Source of the DNA: WRGT01 sp942493035
Lineage (GTDB): Bacteria > Spirochaetota > UBA4802 > UBA5550
Direction: 5' to 3'
DNA: 64,000 nucleotides
Assembly (NCBI GenBank): GCA_942493035.1
Contig: OW818666.1
Location: forward strand, 248,001 to 312,000
Shown: positions 52,511-60,930 of the stretch, one piece after another
How positions within the stretch are numbered: the stretch's first letter is position 1
Layout: every line of letters starts with the position of its first letter
The notes under the pieces: model-generated
Databases searched by the model: none
The model's input: only the letters and a program-made list of their open reading frames with translations
What the model was told of the DNA's origin: nothing
Position numbers and translations under genes: made by a program

Positions 52511-54346
52511 ATGAATTCTATAAAAGTCAGACTCACTCTGCTGATAGTGGCCTGCCTGTTTTCTGTTTCTGTTATTTTTGGATTTTTAAGTTTCTACCAG
52601 TCCAGATCAATCATACTTGATGTGTCCGGAAACAGTATGCTCCGTATAAGTGAAGAAGTTAATCGGGTTTTTCAGGCCAGTATGGAAAAGCAGATTGCGA
52701 TTGTTGAGACAATTGCTGAAAGGAGAATAGTGACAGATGATACCCCATGGGATAAAAAAGTTTCAGATCTCCAGAAAGAGGCTGAGCGTCTGGGATTTCA
52801 GGCTTTTGCATTAATAGATCCGGATGGTAATGGTGTCAGGTTTGACGCAAAAAGATCAGTTGCAAAACTCGGTGACAGAGCGTATTTCAAAACTGCAATT
52901 TCAGGTAAATCAACATATTCCGATGTAATTATCAGCAGGGTAACCGGTGAACCTACTGTTATTGTAGCAGTACCTGTTAAAAGAGATGGAGTAATAAAAG
53001 GTGTTTTTTATGGCATACGTGATGGCAGAGAGATCTCTAATCTAGTAAAAGATGTGAAGTACGGAGAGAGTGGTTATGCTTATGTTATAAACAGAGAGGG
53101 GACTGTAATAGGTCATAAAAATTATGACCTTGTTCTAAAACAGTTCAATCCGGTTAAAGCAGCCAAAGATGATCCTAAACTTGTCCCGCTTGCAGGTGCT
53201 GTGGAGCGCATGATAAAAGGTGAAAAGGGGATCGCGAATTATTTTTTTAATAACCGCGATATCGTAACATCTTTTTCTCCTATCGATAACACCGACGGAT
53301 GGACAATAACTGTTGCTGTCGAACAGCGTGAATTTTTATATGGTGTAAATCGACTTAGAATTATCATGGTCATAATTACAATTGTCCTTCTCGGTCTCGG
53401 AGCAATTCTGGCATTTGTAATTGGTTCCGGCATAACAAAACCGGTAATAGCCGCAGTAGAACATGCAGATGAGATGTCCAGGCTCGATATCAGCAGAGAT
53501 GTACCCGATATTCTATTAAAGAGAGATGATGAAATCGGTCAGCTCGGGAATGCTTTGCAGCAGCTTAGTCTTGAGGTCCGCAAAACTATAATGGAGATAA
53601 TTAAATCATCTCAGCTGGTCGCTTCTTCATCAGAACAGATTAGTATTGATAATCAGAATCTATCTCAGCGGACATCCGAACAGGCATCAGCGCTTGAAGA
53701 GATTGCCGCGACCATAGAACAGGCCAATGCGAATATCAGGCAGAGTTCCGATAATGCCGGCGAGGCGAGCAGAATTTCCGGGACATCCCTTGAACTGGCT
53801 CAAAGCGGCGGGAAAGTAGTTGAAGAGGCTGTAAAATCGATCGGAGAGATTAACGAATCTAGCCGGAAAATTGCAGATATTATTTCCATGATAAATGAAA
53901 TCGCGTTCCAGACAAATCTTCTTGCGTTAAATGCTGCAGTAGAAGCGGCAAGGGCAGGCGACCAGGGTAAGGGATTTGCTGTCGTAGCCGGTGAAGTTAG
54001 AAATCTTGCCCAGAGAGCTGGAGCAGCTGCAAAGGAGATCAGTGTACTTATCAAAGATTCTGTGGATAAAATTGAAAGCGGTACAGAGCTTGTAAATAAA
54101 AGCGGTGAAGCCTTAAAAGAGATTATTGAATCGGTAAAACAGGTGAGCAATATAGTATCAGAAATGGCTGCGGCAAGTGATGAACAGCGTAGAGGGGTTG
54201 AACAGATTAATATTGCCATAACCGAGATGGATACAATGACTCAGCAGAATGCAGCATTGGTTGAGGAGACTGCGGCTGCAAGCGAGGAGATGTCGAGCCA
54301 GGCCGGAGAGCTTCAGTCCATGGTATCCAGATTTATAGTTGAGTAG
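52511..54346 (+). CDS. Methyl-accepting chemotaxis protein with Cache sensor
   Basis: 611 aa. TM1 about 8-30, a dCache-type periplasmic sensor about 35-270 (LGFQAFALIDPDGNGVRFD, VDGRGDRAYFKTAISGKSTYSDVI, GESGYAYVINREGTVIGH), TM2 about 281-305, HAMP, then the signalling domain with the conserved hairpin EIAFQTNLLALNAAVEAARA and GKGFAVVAGEVRNLAQRA. It senses small extracellular ligands and controls motility through CheA. CGGGGG is the ribosome site. No che genes are adjacent. Confidence 0.93.
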   Translation: MNSIKVRLTLLIVACLFSVSVIFGFLSFYQSRSIILDVSGNSMLRISEEVNRVFQASMEKQIAIVETIAERRIVTDDTPWDKKVSDLQKEAERLGFQAFALIDPDGNGVRFDAKRSVAKLGDRAYFKTAISGKSTYSDVIISRVTGEPTVIVAVPVKRDGVIKGVFYGIRDGREISNLVKDVKYGESGYAYVINREGTVIGHKNYDLVLKQFNPVKAAKDDPKLVPLAGAVERMIKGEKGIANYFFNNRDIVTSFSPIDNTDGWTITVAVEQREFLYGVNRLRIIMVIITIVLLGLGAILAFVIGSGITKPVIAAVEHADEMSRLDISRDVPDILLKRDDEIGQLGNALQQLSLEVRKTIMEIIKSSQLVASSSEQISIDNQNLSQRTSEQASALEEIAATIEQANANIRQSSDNAGEASRISGTSLELAQSGGKVVEEAVKSIGEINESSRKIADIISMINEIAFQTNLLALNAAVEAARAGDQGKGFAVVAGEVRNLAQRAGAAAKEISVLIKDSVDKIESGTELVNKSGEALKEIIESVKQVSNIVSEMAAASDEQRRGVEQINIAITEMDTMTQQNAALVEETAAASEEMSSQAGELQSMVSRFIVE

Positions 54347-54392
54347 TGTTGAATAATTTTATTAACTTGTTGTGGTTGTGAATTATTCTCAA

Positions 54393-54492
54393 CGTCATTC
54401 CCGTGAAAACGGGAATCCACTAATTAAATACAATGGATCTCCGCCTTCGCGAGGATGACAGTTTGGTTAAAATCATCAGGTAAGAGAACTAG
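54393..54492. repeat. Family D repeat, copy 2
   Basis: AACGTCATTCCCGTGAAAACGGGAATCC, then CGCGAGGATGACAGTTTGGTT. It overlaps the stop codon of the downstream minus-strand fusion gene by a few bases and matches 45295-45396. Confidence 0.75.
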
Positions 54493-57029
54493 TTTTCTAT
54501 GTTTTTATTGATCTCCTGATTAATCCCGCTTCGAATTACCTGCTCAATTTTTGTGTTCAGGCTCTCAACTGTTTTAAAATCAGCAGGATTGATCCTGTCA
54601 TGAACAATAATTTCTACTTTTGATTTGAATAATCTCCCCGGAAATATTTTTGACGGAGGCCAGATGTCGTATCCGCCGTTTATTGTTACCGGAATTATTA
54701 AACACCTGGTGTTTTTTGCAAGGTACGCGGCTCCGAGTTTGAAGTCATGCATTCTGCCGTCACGTGATCTTGTCCCCTCGGGAAATATAAGTATCGATTT
54801 ATTCTGGCGGAGAAGATCTGAACTCTTTTTAAAAACTTCATTGGTATTCTTTTCGTAATTTGCCCATATTACCGGCATCCCGGGGAATACATATTTAACT
54901 TTTGAAACTCTCTCTTTCCCGATGGCATAGGTGTTTTTTATATTATTGAGAGAGAAGGAATAAACAAGCATGGGTATATCGAAGTAGGTGGTATGATTCG
55001 CCATTATGATACAGTTATCAATGACAAGCTTATCTTTATTGATGATTTCAACCTTCCAGATAAATCTGAAAATCAGTTTAATAAGTCCAATCCAGAAATA
55101 TAGAACGGGATTGAAAAAAAGAAGTTTTTTCTCGGTTATCTTGCTCCGGAATAAACGATCGGCAATATTCTCCCCTCCGGTTTTTTCCAGTGAAGAAATA
55201 TACGTTAACATCTGATCCATGGTCTGAATTTTTTTTATTTTTTCGCTGTCTATGGAAATATGGAGAGTCTCCTCCAGGTGGACAACAAGATCCACCAGCC
55301 CGAGTGAATCTATTCCGTAATCTGCAAAAGACTGTCTCGCGTAAATCTTATCTGTCTTAAGCTTCTTTTTCAGGATTGTTAATATTTCGTTTTCTTCGGG
55401 ACTGTTTCCTGTAAGAAGTATCTGCAGGACAGCATTGTCGTTGTCACTCTCCATGAAGATTCCCTTCTCCAGAAATTTTATAATATCTCTGTAAACCAGT
55501 TTTCTCGCGGAGTTTACCGGAAGTTTGTCAAATGATATGGCAAAGTCGTTTACTGTTTTATATGACGGAAGGCCTTTGTTTAACCGTATGAGTTCCTCTT
55601 TGACTAAACTATAGCTCTTCCCTGTTTTGTTTACCGGAACAATTACCGCATATACTTTATCCGTTCCCTGGAGGTTTCTTGCAAATACAGCAATCTCCTC
55701 AATAGCATCAGACTGTTTGTAGTAGGATTCAAGCTCTTCAGGGTAGACATTTTTTCCCGATGATAGAACTATTACATTTTTTACTCTCCCTGTGAGATAG
55801 ATGTTGCCATGTTTATCCATCTTCCCCAGATCCCCGGTGTTGAAAAAACCTTCAGAATCAAAGACTTCACTGTTTGCTTCTTCGTTTCCGAAATATCCGG
55901 GCATCACCGAAACTCCTCTGAGCCATACCTCTCCGATACCCTCGCTGTTTATATTTTTTATTTTCGCCTCGTTACCCGGAACCGCCGGGCCTACAGATCC
56001 GATAACATTATTGTCGGGATCCGGGAGAGTAACCGGACCTGTAGTTTCAGTCAGACCGTACCCTTCAAGAACCTTAAAGCCCATACTCTTGTAATACTTT
56101 CTGTATTTGTCTTTTAACGGTGCGCCGCCGCTTACGAAAAACCTGTGATTTCTTCCGAATATTGCGTGAACAGGATCAAATATTTTATCCGCCAGAAATG
56201 ACAGACCAATTTTTCTCATTGCAACGCCATAGTTAAGGAAGAATTTGAAAATATTGTATTTAAAATCGGATTCATTCTTAACTTTATTTAATATAGCATC
56301 CATGAACATCTCCCAGAGAAGCGGAGCCGCAGGGAAAACGGTGATCGGATTTTCCGCAAGGCTCTTCATTATATCCGGGCCTTTTAAAGATGTGAGATAA
56401 ACAAAAGATGCTCCATGGGCGAACGGGCCTGCAAAGCATGCAATAAGCGCGTAAACATGATAAAGCGGAAGTATGCAGAGAAAAATATCATCCACTGACA
56501 TGTGTGATCTTTCGGCAGCACTTTCGGCTGTTGAGTATATATTTTTATGTGTCAATGCTACAATTTTCGGTGTGCCCGTTGTTCCCGATGTGAAAATGTA
56601 TGTGGCTGTATCACTTTCAGAAAGCTTTGGAATTTTAAATTTTTTCTTTTTTTCAAGACTTTTCTCCAGTGATACTGAGTAATTCTTTATTCCTTTGATT
56701 ACACCTTTGTATTCATTGGAAATAAAAACCCCTTTCGCCTTGACCCTTTTCACCATAGCCGGGAAGCTCTCTTCGGGGAGATTTACATCGAGAGGGAGAA
56801 CAATTCCACCCATACAGTTTATCGCCATGTAGGTGATTACCCACTCGGCATTGCTCACTGCAAGAATAGCAATGACGTCCCCTTTTTTATAACCTTCGGA
56901 CTGTATGAACGCAGCTCTCTGCTCTGCAAGCTTAAGCGCGTCAGCATATGTTATTTTATTATCGAAAAGAATTTTGTCAGAGTATTTGTCACAGGTAATC
57001 TTATAGAATTCATATAAATTAGTTATCAT
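54489..57029 (-). CDS. AMP-ligase/ACP/acyltransferase fusion, copy 2
   Basis: 846 aa, the same three-domain layout as the protein at 48749: AMP-ligase about 1-520 (IFTSGTTGTPKIVALTH, EGYGLTETTGPVT), ACP with GIDSLGLVDL (about 573) and acyltransferase with NHTTYFDI (about 678) and FPEGTRS (about 751). Conservation with copy 1 is high through all domains, so they arose by duplication; the acyltransferase motif differs (FPEGTRS here, FPEGGRS in copy 1). Substrate chain length is unknown. GGAGG precedes the ATG. Confidence 0.82.
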   Translation of the reverse strand: MITNLYEFYKITCDKYSDKILFDNKITYADALKLAEQRAAFIQSEGYKKGDVIAILAVSNAEWVITYMAINCMGGIVLPLDVNLPEESFPAMVKRVKAKGVFISNEYKGVIKGIKNYSVSLEKSLEKKKKFKIPKLSESDTATYIFTSGTTGTPKIVALTHKNIYSTAESAAERSHMSVDDIFLCILPLYHVYALIACFAGPFAHGASFVYLTSLKGPDIMKSLAENPITVFPAAPLLWEMFMDAILNKVKNESDFKYNIFKFFLNYGVAMRKIGLSFLADKIFDPVHAIFGRNHRFFVSGGAPLKDKYRKYYKSMGFKVLEGYGLTETTGPVTLPDPDNNVIGSVGPAVPGNEAKIKNINSEGIGEVWLRGVSVMPGYFGNEEANSEVFDSEGFFNTGDLGKMDKHGNIYLTGRVKNVIVLSSGKNVYPEELESYYKQSDAIEEIAVFARNLQGTDKVYAVIVPVNKTGKSYSLVKEELIRLNKGLPSYKTVNDFAISFDKLPVNSARKLVYRDIIKFLEKGIFMESDNDNAVLQILLTGNSPEENEILTILKKKLKTDKIYARQSFADYGIDSLGLVDLVVHLEETLHISIDSEKIKKIQTMDQMLTYISSLEKTGGENIADRLFRSKITEKKLLFFNPVLYFWIGLIKLIFRFIWKVEIINKDKLVIDNCIIMANHTTYFDIPMLVYSFSLNNIKNTYAIGKERVSKVKYVFPGMPVIWANYEKNTNEVFKKSSDLLRQNKSILIFPEGTRSRDGRMHDFKLGAAYLAKNTRCLIIPVTINGGYDIWPPSKIFPGRLFKSKVEIIVHDRINPADFKTVESLNTKIEQVIRSGINQEINKNIEN

Positions 57030-57338
57030 TTTAACCCTCCTATTTTACTATACAATTTAACAAAATCATGTATTTTATTAAGAACAAAAAAGTCAAGGAT
57101 TAAAATAGTGCAATCTTGTTATGTAGATAATAACCTTCTGCTATTATTGCAAATTTTTTTATATTAAAAAATGTTAAATTGTGAAGATTTTTTTTGATTT
57201 TTAGATATTAAAATAGCTGGTATTATATTACTGAATCAGTTGTTTTTATTTACAGTGCATTAGATTATACTTATTTTATAAAAAAGCATTCCAGTTTGAT
57301 GTAGAGCATATTAAATTTTTAATTATGCGGGGAATAAA
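57030..57338. other. Divergent AT-rich intergenic region
   Basis: 309 bp with many A/T-runs and no hairpin repeats. A TTGACT (minus strand, 57096-57091) might be the -35 of the fusion gene, but its -10 is poor. No gene or RNA was recognised. Confidence 0.4.
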
Positions 57339-57818
57339 ATGTCTATAAATCTTATTGTCTTTGGAGTCTTCTTCTGCATCCTTATTATAATAGCTGCGGC
57401 ATACAGAAATTCTACACTCGACAAATTGACACTGCTTCAGGGTGAAAAAATACTATTCGAAGAGAATGGAGTCAGAGTTGAACAGGAGGGATCTCCCGAA
57501 TCTGTTATTTTTATTAACTGTATAGTCCGGGTTACAGATCAGAGGATAATAATAGCCCAGAAAACTTTATTATCTACTACATATGTTTTAAGGCATGTTA
57601 TAAATTATAAAGGGGTAAACGAATCCACATCCCTGAAAGTAACCTTTAAAAAGGGATATCTGAATATGACCATTACTGAGTCAAATTTCAGAATAATTGA
57701 ATCCGGCGATAGCTGTACAATCAGGATTGAGATTCCTGAATCTGCCTTAACCTGGAAGCAGTTTATAGTCTATAAAACATCCCGAAGAAGTGATTATCAG
57801 AACTTACTCGCGGGATAG
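57339..57818 (+). CDS. Single-TM protein with PH-like domain
   Basis: 159 aa. One N-terminal membrane segment (about 5-24), then a beta-rich domain (GEKILFEENGVRVEQEG, IVRVTDQRIIIAQKTLLSTTYVL, FRIIESGDSCTIRIEI) resembling a bacterial PH/GRAM-type fold by pattern. The function is unknown. GGGG precedes the ATG. It is isolated, between the fusion gene and the repeat-rich region. Confidence 0.45.
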   Translation: MSINLIVFGVFFCILIIIAAAYRNSTLDKLTLLQGEKILFEENGVRVEQEGSPESVIFINCIVRVTDQRIIIAQKTLLSTTYVLRHVINYKGVNESTSLKVTFKKGYLNMTITESNFRIIESGDSCTIRIEIPESALTWKQFIVYKTSRRSDYQNLLAG

Positions 57819-57951
57819 ACCTTCGAATCGAACCGCACTCCTTTGCGCGAAGTGATTTTGACGAATCAGATCCATTTATCAGAGAAATTATTACTACAGG
57901 TGAACGGATTCTATAAAAAAAGGTAACGGATTGAAAACCGCCGCCTTTTAT

Positions 57952-57978
57952 CTCCGCCGCGCCTTCGGCGCGGCGGAG
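57952..57978. repeat. Perfect GC hairpin, family A core
   Basis: CTCCGCCGCGCC, loop TTC, GGCGCGGCGGAG. Followed by TTATCACCAATTTATGAAAA, the typical right flank of the long form. Confidence 0.8.
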
Positions 57979-58010
57979 GGTAATTTTATCACCAATTTAT
58001 GAAAACTTAT

Positions 58011-58047
58011 AAAAAAAGGGCAGGAATAATTTCCTGCCCTTTTTTTA
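58011..58047. terminator. Bidirectional Rho-independent terminator
   Basis: Stem AAAAAAAGGGCAGGAA (58011-58026) with TTCCTGCCCTTTTTTT, loop TAAT. The stem ends in A- and T-runs on both strands, so it can end the plus-strand gene at 57339 and the minus-strand flgF gene. Confidence 0.85.
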
Positions 58048-58075
58048 CCATTTATATATTAAATTAAAACCTTAA

Positions 58076-58122
58076 TTACTCATAAACCGGTGGCGTTCTG
58101 TCTCCACCTGTTTGTGAGTAAT
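58076..58122. repeat. Degenerate family A repeat
   Basis: TTACTCATAAACCGGTGGCG and GTTTGTGAGTAATT ends around a weak core. It is the last non-coding stretch before the flgF stop. Confidence 0.45.
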
Positions 58123-58128
58123 TAATTT

Positions 58129-58965
58129 CTATCTTGCTACTTCATTTATAAGCTTACCTAAAGTCTGATCGTGAGATGTAACTGTTTTCTGATTTGCTTC
58201 ATAGCTTCTCTGAACCTCAATCATATCCACCATCTCTCTTACGATGTTTATGTTCGATTTTTCCAGAAATCCCTGGATAACTTTAAGTTCGCCTGGAGGG
58301 AGGGGCGGGCCGGAGTATTCAGTTTCCCGGTACATCGAGTCTCCCTCTTTTTTAATCTCTCTGATATTTTCAAAATCAACGAGTTTGAGTTTATCTATAA
58401 CAACGGGATTTGACCAGTTGTTGCTGTTCATGCTTACAACATCTCTCGCATCTGCAGAGAGATCACCATTAACAGTTATTTCACCCCTTTCATTTACGAT
58501 AAAATTGTTGTGGTGAACTTTTATTATTCCGTTTTCACCCATAACCGGATTTCCGTTATGAGTCATGAGTACGCCGTCCTGATTTAATGTGAAAGAACCG
58601 TCTCGGGTATATCTTTCACCTCTCTCTGTCATTACAGTAAAGAAGCCTTTTCCTTCAAGTGCAATGTCAAAGTGATTTTCAGTTCTCTGAAGTGAACCCT
58701 GCTCGAAGTTTGTAAAAACCTCATTCAGTTCAACCCCTGTACCGAGTTTACCAACATATGGAGCTGCATCGTAGGAACCTGCAGGTGTTATACCAAGGCC
58801 GCTTTCGTTGATTCTGCGTATCAGCATCTCAGGAAATGATTTAAAGATTGCTATATCTTTTTTGTATGCAGTTTTGTCAACATTCGCAAGATTGTTGGCA
58901 ATTGCATCCATTTTCGCATCCTGAGCAAGCATTCCGCTCGCGCCTGTGTATATTCCTCTCAGCAT
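58129..58965 (-). CDS. flgF: Flagellar basal-body rod protein (FlgF/FlgG type)
   Basis: 278 aa. The N-terminal rod motif MLRGIYTGASGMLAQDAKMDAIANNLANVDKTAYKKD and the C-terminal helix SNINIVREMVDMIEVQRSYEANQKTV that forms the rod or hook coiled coil are both complete. The inner GFFTVMTERGERYTRDG block is the rod-protein core. An FPEMLIRR stretch resembles spirochaete FlgF. It builds the periplasmic flagellar rod. Its start overlaps the murA stop by one base (TAATG). FlgG is a possible alternative. No other flagellar gene is in the window. Confidence 0.88.
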   Translation of the reverse strand: MLRGIYTGASGMLAQDAKMDAIANNLANVDKTAYKKDIAIFKSFPEMLIRRINESGLGITPAGSYDAAPYVGKLGTGVELNEVFTNFEQGSLQRTENHFDIALEGKGFFTVMTERGERYTRDGSFTLNQDGVLMTHNGNPVMGENGIIKVHHNNFIVNERGEITVNGDLSADARDVVSMNSNNWSNPVVIDKLKLVDFENIREIKKEGDSMYRETEYSGPPLPPGELKVIQGFLEKSNINIVREMVDMIEVQRSYEANQKTVTSHDQTLGKLINEVAR

Positions 58966-60233
58966 TAGAAAGTTCCCCCTTTTACCCTTTTAATATCGGC
59001 ACCTAAGGCGGATAACTTATCAGTTAATTTTTCATAACCGCGGTCAGAATGATAAATTCTTCGAATTTCTGTCGATCCTTTAGCCGCAAGAGCCGCAACC
59101 ACAAGAGATGCCCCTGCGCGGAGGTCGGACATCATAATCGGGGCTGACATGAGCTTCTTTGAGCCTTTAATCACTGCAACATTACCTTCTATGCTGATAT
59201 CAGCCCCAAGACGTCTCAATTCACCCACGTGAGTATATCTGTTTTCAAAAATTGTCTCAATTATTACGCTTATCCCCGGAATTGTAGTGGCAAGCGACAT
59301 TAAAGGCGCCTGAAGATCTGTAGGGAAGCCCGGATAGGGGAGAGTCTTGATCATAAAACCGCTAAGATTTTTCCCCGGTGTAATTCTGACAGAATCCTTT
59401 CCAGATTCAATATTATATCCCGATTGAGCAAGCAGATCAGTAAGAGATTCAATATGTTCCGGAACACAGTGAGTTATCTTTACATCACCCTTTGTTATAG
59501 CTCCTGCAAGGAGAAATGTTCCCGCTTCTATTCTGTCAGCCATAATAGAATAAGTTACAGGTGTAAGTTTTTTTACACCTTCGATTACTATTCTTTCAGT
59601 ACCAAGTCCGCTGATCTTTGCACCCATCTTATTAAGGAAAAGGCCGAGATCGACAATATCAGGTTCCAGTGCGCAGTTTTCAAGAACGGTTTTTCCAGAT
59701 GTGAGCACAGAGCCCATCATAAGATTTGCCGTAGCACCAACGGATATCTGGCGCATTGTAAAATTTGCAGGGGTAAGCTTTTTGGAACGGGCTTTAATAT
59801 TTCCATGTTCAAGCTCAATATTAACACCCATAGATTCAAAACCTGCAAGGTGTATGTCAACAGGTCTTTCTCCTATCGCACATCCTCCGGGAAGAGATAC
59901 ATCAGCCTCACCGAGTCTTGCAAGGAGGGGGCCCATTACGTAAACCGAAGCGCGCATTGTTTTCACAAGCTCGTATGGCATTTCACCGTTTTTTATCCCG
60001 TTTACTCTTATCTTTAGAGTGCTTTTTTCACTGTCGAATTCGGTTTCAGCACCAAGATATTCAATTACCTTGATTATTGTTCTTATATCCATAAGGTCGG
60101 GAACATTTTTCAAAACCGTTTCACCATCAGCCAGAAGACTTGCAACGATGATAGGGAGAGCCGCATTTTTAGCTCCGGAAATTCTCACTTCCCCGTTAAG
60201 TTTTTTTCCGCCTTTTATTTTGTAGTAATCCAA
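58965..60233 (-). CDS. murA: UDP-N-acetylglucosamine 1-carboxyvinyltransferase
   Basis: 422 aa. The EPSP-synthase-type fold is seen through SGAKNAALPI (Lys/Asn of the substrate site) and the catalytic loop GGCAIGERPVDIH with the reactive Cys (the fosfomycin target) and the later TDLQAPLMSLATTIPG segment. It makes the first dedicated step of peptidoglycan precursor synthesis. A TTG start at 60233 has AAAGGAG seven bases upstream. It is the first gene of the unit with flgF. Confidence 0.93.
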   Translation of the reverse strand: MDYYKIKGGKKLNGEVRISGAKNAALPIIVASLLADGETVLKNVPDLMDIRTIIKVIEYLGAETEFDSEKSTLKIRVNGIKNGEMPYELVKTMRASVYVMGPLLARLGEADVSLPGGCAIGERPVDIHLAGFESMGVNIELEHGNIKARSKKLTPANFTMRQISVGATANLMMGSVLTSGKTVLENCALEPDIVDLGLFLNKMGAKISGLGTERIVIEGVKKLTPVTYSIMADRIEAGTFLLAGAITKGDVKITHCVPEHIESLTDLLAQSGYNIESGKDSVRITPGKNLSGFMIKTLPYPGFPTDLQAPLMSLATTIPGISVIIETIFENRYTHVGELRRLGADISIEGNVAVIKGSKKLMSAPIMMSDLRAGASLVVAALAAKGSTEIRRIYHSDRGYEKLTDKLSALGADIKRVKGGTF

Positions 60234-60295
60234 GAGAATTCTCCTTTAATTTTTTATATTTATGGGGTTCAGGGGGCGATAGTCCCTTTATAAGT

Positions 60296-60343
60296 CCCGC
60301 AGGGCTACCTGCGGCACCCGAAACGGAGTTTCGGGTGCCGGCC
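60296..60343. other. GC hairpin between tatA and murA
   Basis: CACCCGAAACGGAGTTTCGGGTG with a GCAGGGCTACCTGC hairpin before it, in the gap between the tatA end and the murA start. It may be a terminator or processing site for tatA on the minus strand, but no clear T-run follows. Confidence 0.45.
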
Positions 60344-60537
60344 TAATCTTTATCGTTTAATTTAATTATATCAATTTTTACTTCATCTTTAATGTCATCA
60401 ACATCTTTTTTAAGCTTATAGACCTCTTTCCCCAGGTCTTTAACGGATGACATAGCTTTACTCCCTCCGAAGAGAAGTGCAATAATTCCAATTATAACAA
60501 GCCATTCACCGCCGCCGGGTATATTGAAGGGTAACAT
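60343..60537 (-). CDS. tatA: Twin-arginine translocase subunit TatA/E
   Basis: 64 aa. Short N-terminal membrane helix (EWLVIIGIIALLFGG) with the characteristic FG hinge, then an amphipathic helix (SKAMSSVKDLGKEVYKLKKDV) and a charged tail. It forms the Tat pore. The second ATG is used because AAGGAG lies seven bases before it and overlaps the first one. It is upstream of murA, with a 109-bp gap. Confidence 0.9.
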   Translation of the reverse strand: MLPFNIPGGGEWLVIIGIIALLFGGSKAMSSVKDLGKEVYKLKKDVDDIKDEVKIDIIKLNDKD

Positions 60538-60653
60538 AAGCATGCTCCTTAGCAGGTTTTTTTAAAAAAGTAATTCAGGGCAGGGTTGTGTCAACATTTA
60601 ATTTTCAGATAAAATTCAGGTACCTTGAAGTCAGGATGATTTATTGAATATTC

Positions 60654-60682
60654 TTGACAAATCCTGTTGTCATGATTATAAT
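60654..60682 (+). promoter_or_regulatory. Perfect consensus sigma-70 promoter
   Basis: TTGACA (60654-60659), 17-bp spacer, TATAAT (60677-60682). Every base is consensus. It points to the small gene at 60728 with a leader of about 39 nt. Confidence 0.85.
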
Positions 60683-60727
60683 TCTGCAAATAGAATTAGT
60701 TGAAAATTATTCGCAATCGATGGTATA

Positions 60728-60898
60728 ATGAATAGAACAGTAGCCAAATTTAAAAGTTTTAATGAAGCTGAAGATGCAGAAATCATGCAGCAGATAAAAC
60801 TCTCCCCTGAAGAAAGACAGGAAATAGCCCGTTTTCTTAAAATCAAAGTTTATGGTGAACCCCCCCCCCCGATATACGTGATATACGTAGGTCAGTAA
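60728..60898 (+). CDS. Small orphan protein interrupted by a C11 tract (possible phase-variable gene)
   Basis: 56 aa as read: MNRTVAKFKSFNEAEDAEIM and then LSPEERQEIARFLKIKVYGE. An 11-C run (60860-60870) then gives Pro residues and a short unnatural tail. With one more C (or two fewer) the frame continues DIRDIRRSVKRR and stops at 60909, which looks more natural and basic. The N-terminus resembles the small antitoxin-like or nucleotidyltransferase-partner proteins (MNRTVxKFxSFxEAE), but no partner gene follows; the next gene converges. The ribosome site is weak. An error in the homopolymer is the alternative. Confidence 0.55.
   Translation: MNRTVAKFKSFNEAEDAEIMQQIKLSPEERQEIARFLKIKVYGEPPPPIYVIYVGQ
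60860..60870 (+). repeat. Poly-C tract of 11
   Basis: Eleven C residues inside the small gene at 60728. Long homopolymers are rare in this window, and its length sets the reading frame of the end of the gene. Confidence 0.8.
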
Positions 60899-60930
60899 AG
60901 CGCAGATGAGCGGTCCATATTTCTCATACA

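Noticed and set aside
59424..60017. 197-codon plus-strand frame inside murA
   Set aside because: Antisense shadow of a highly conserved enzyme; Cys- and Ser-rich translation is typical of shadow frames.
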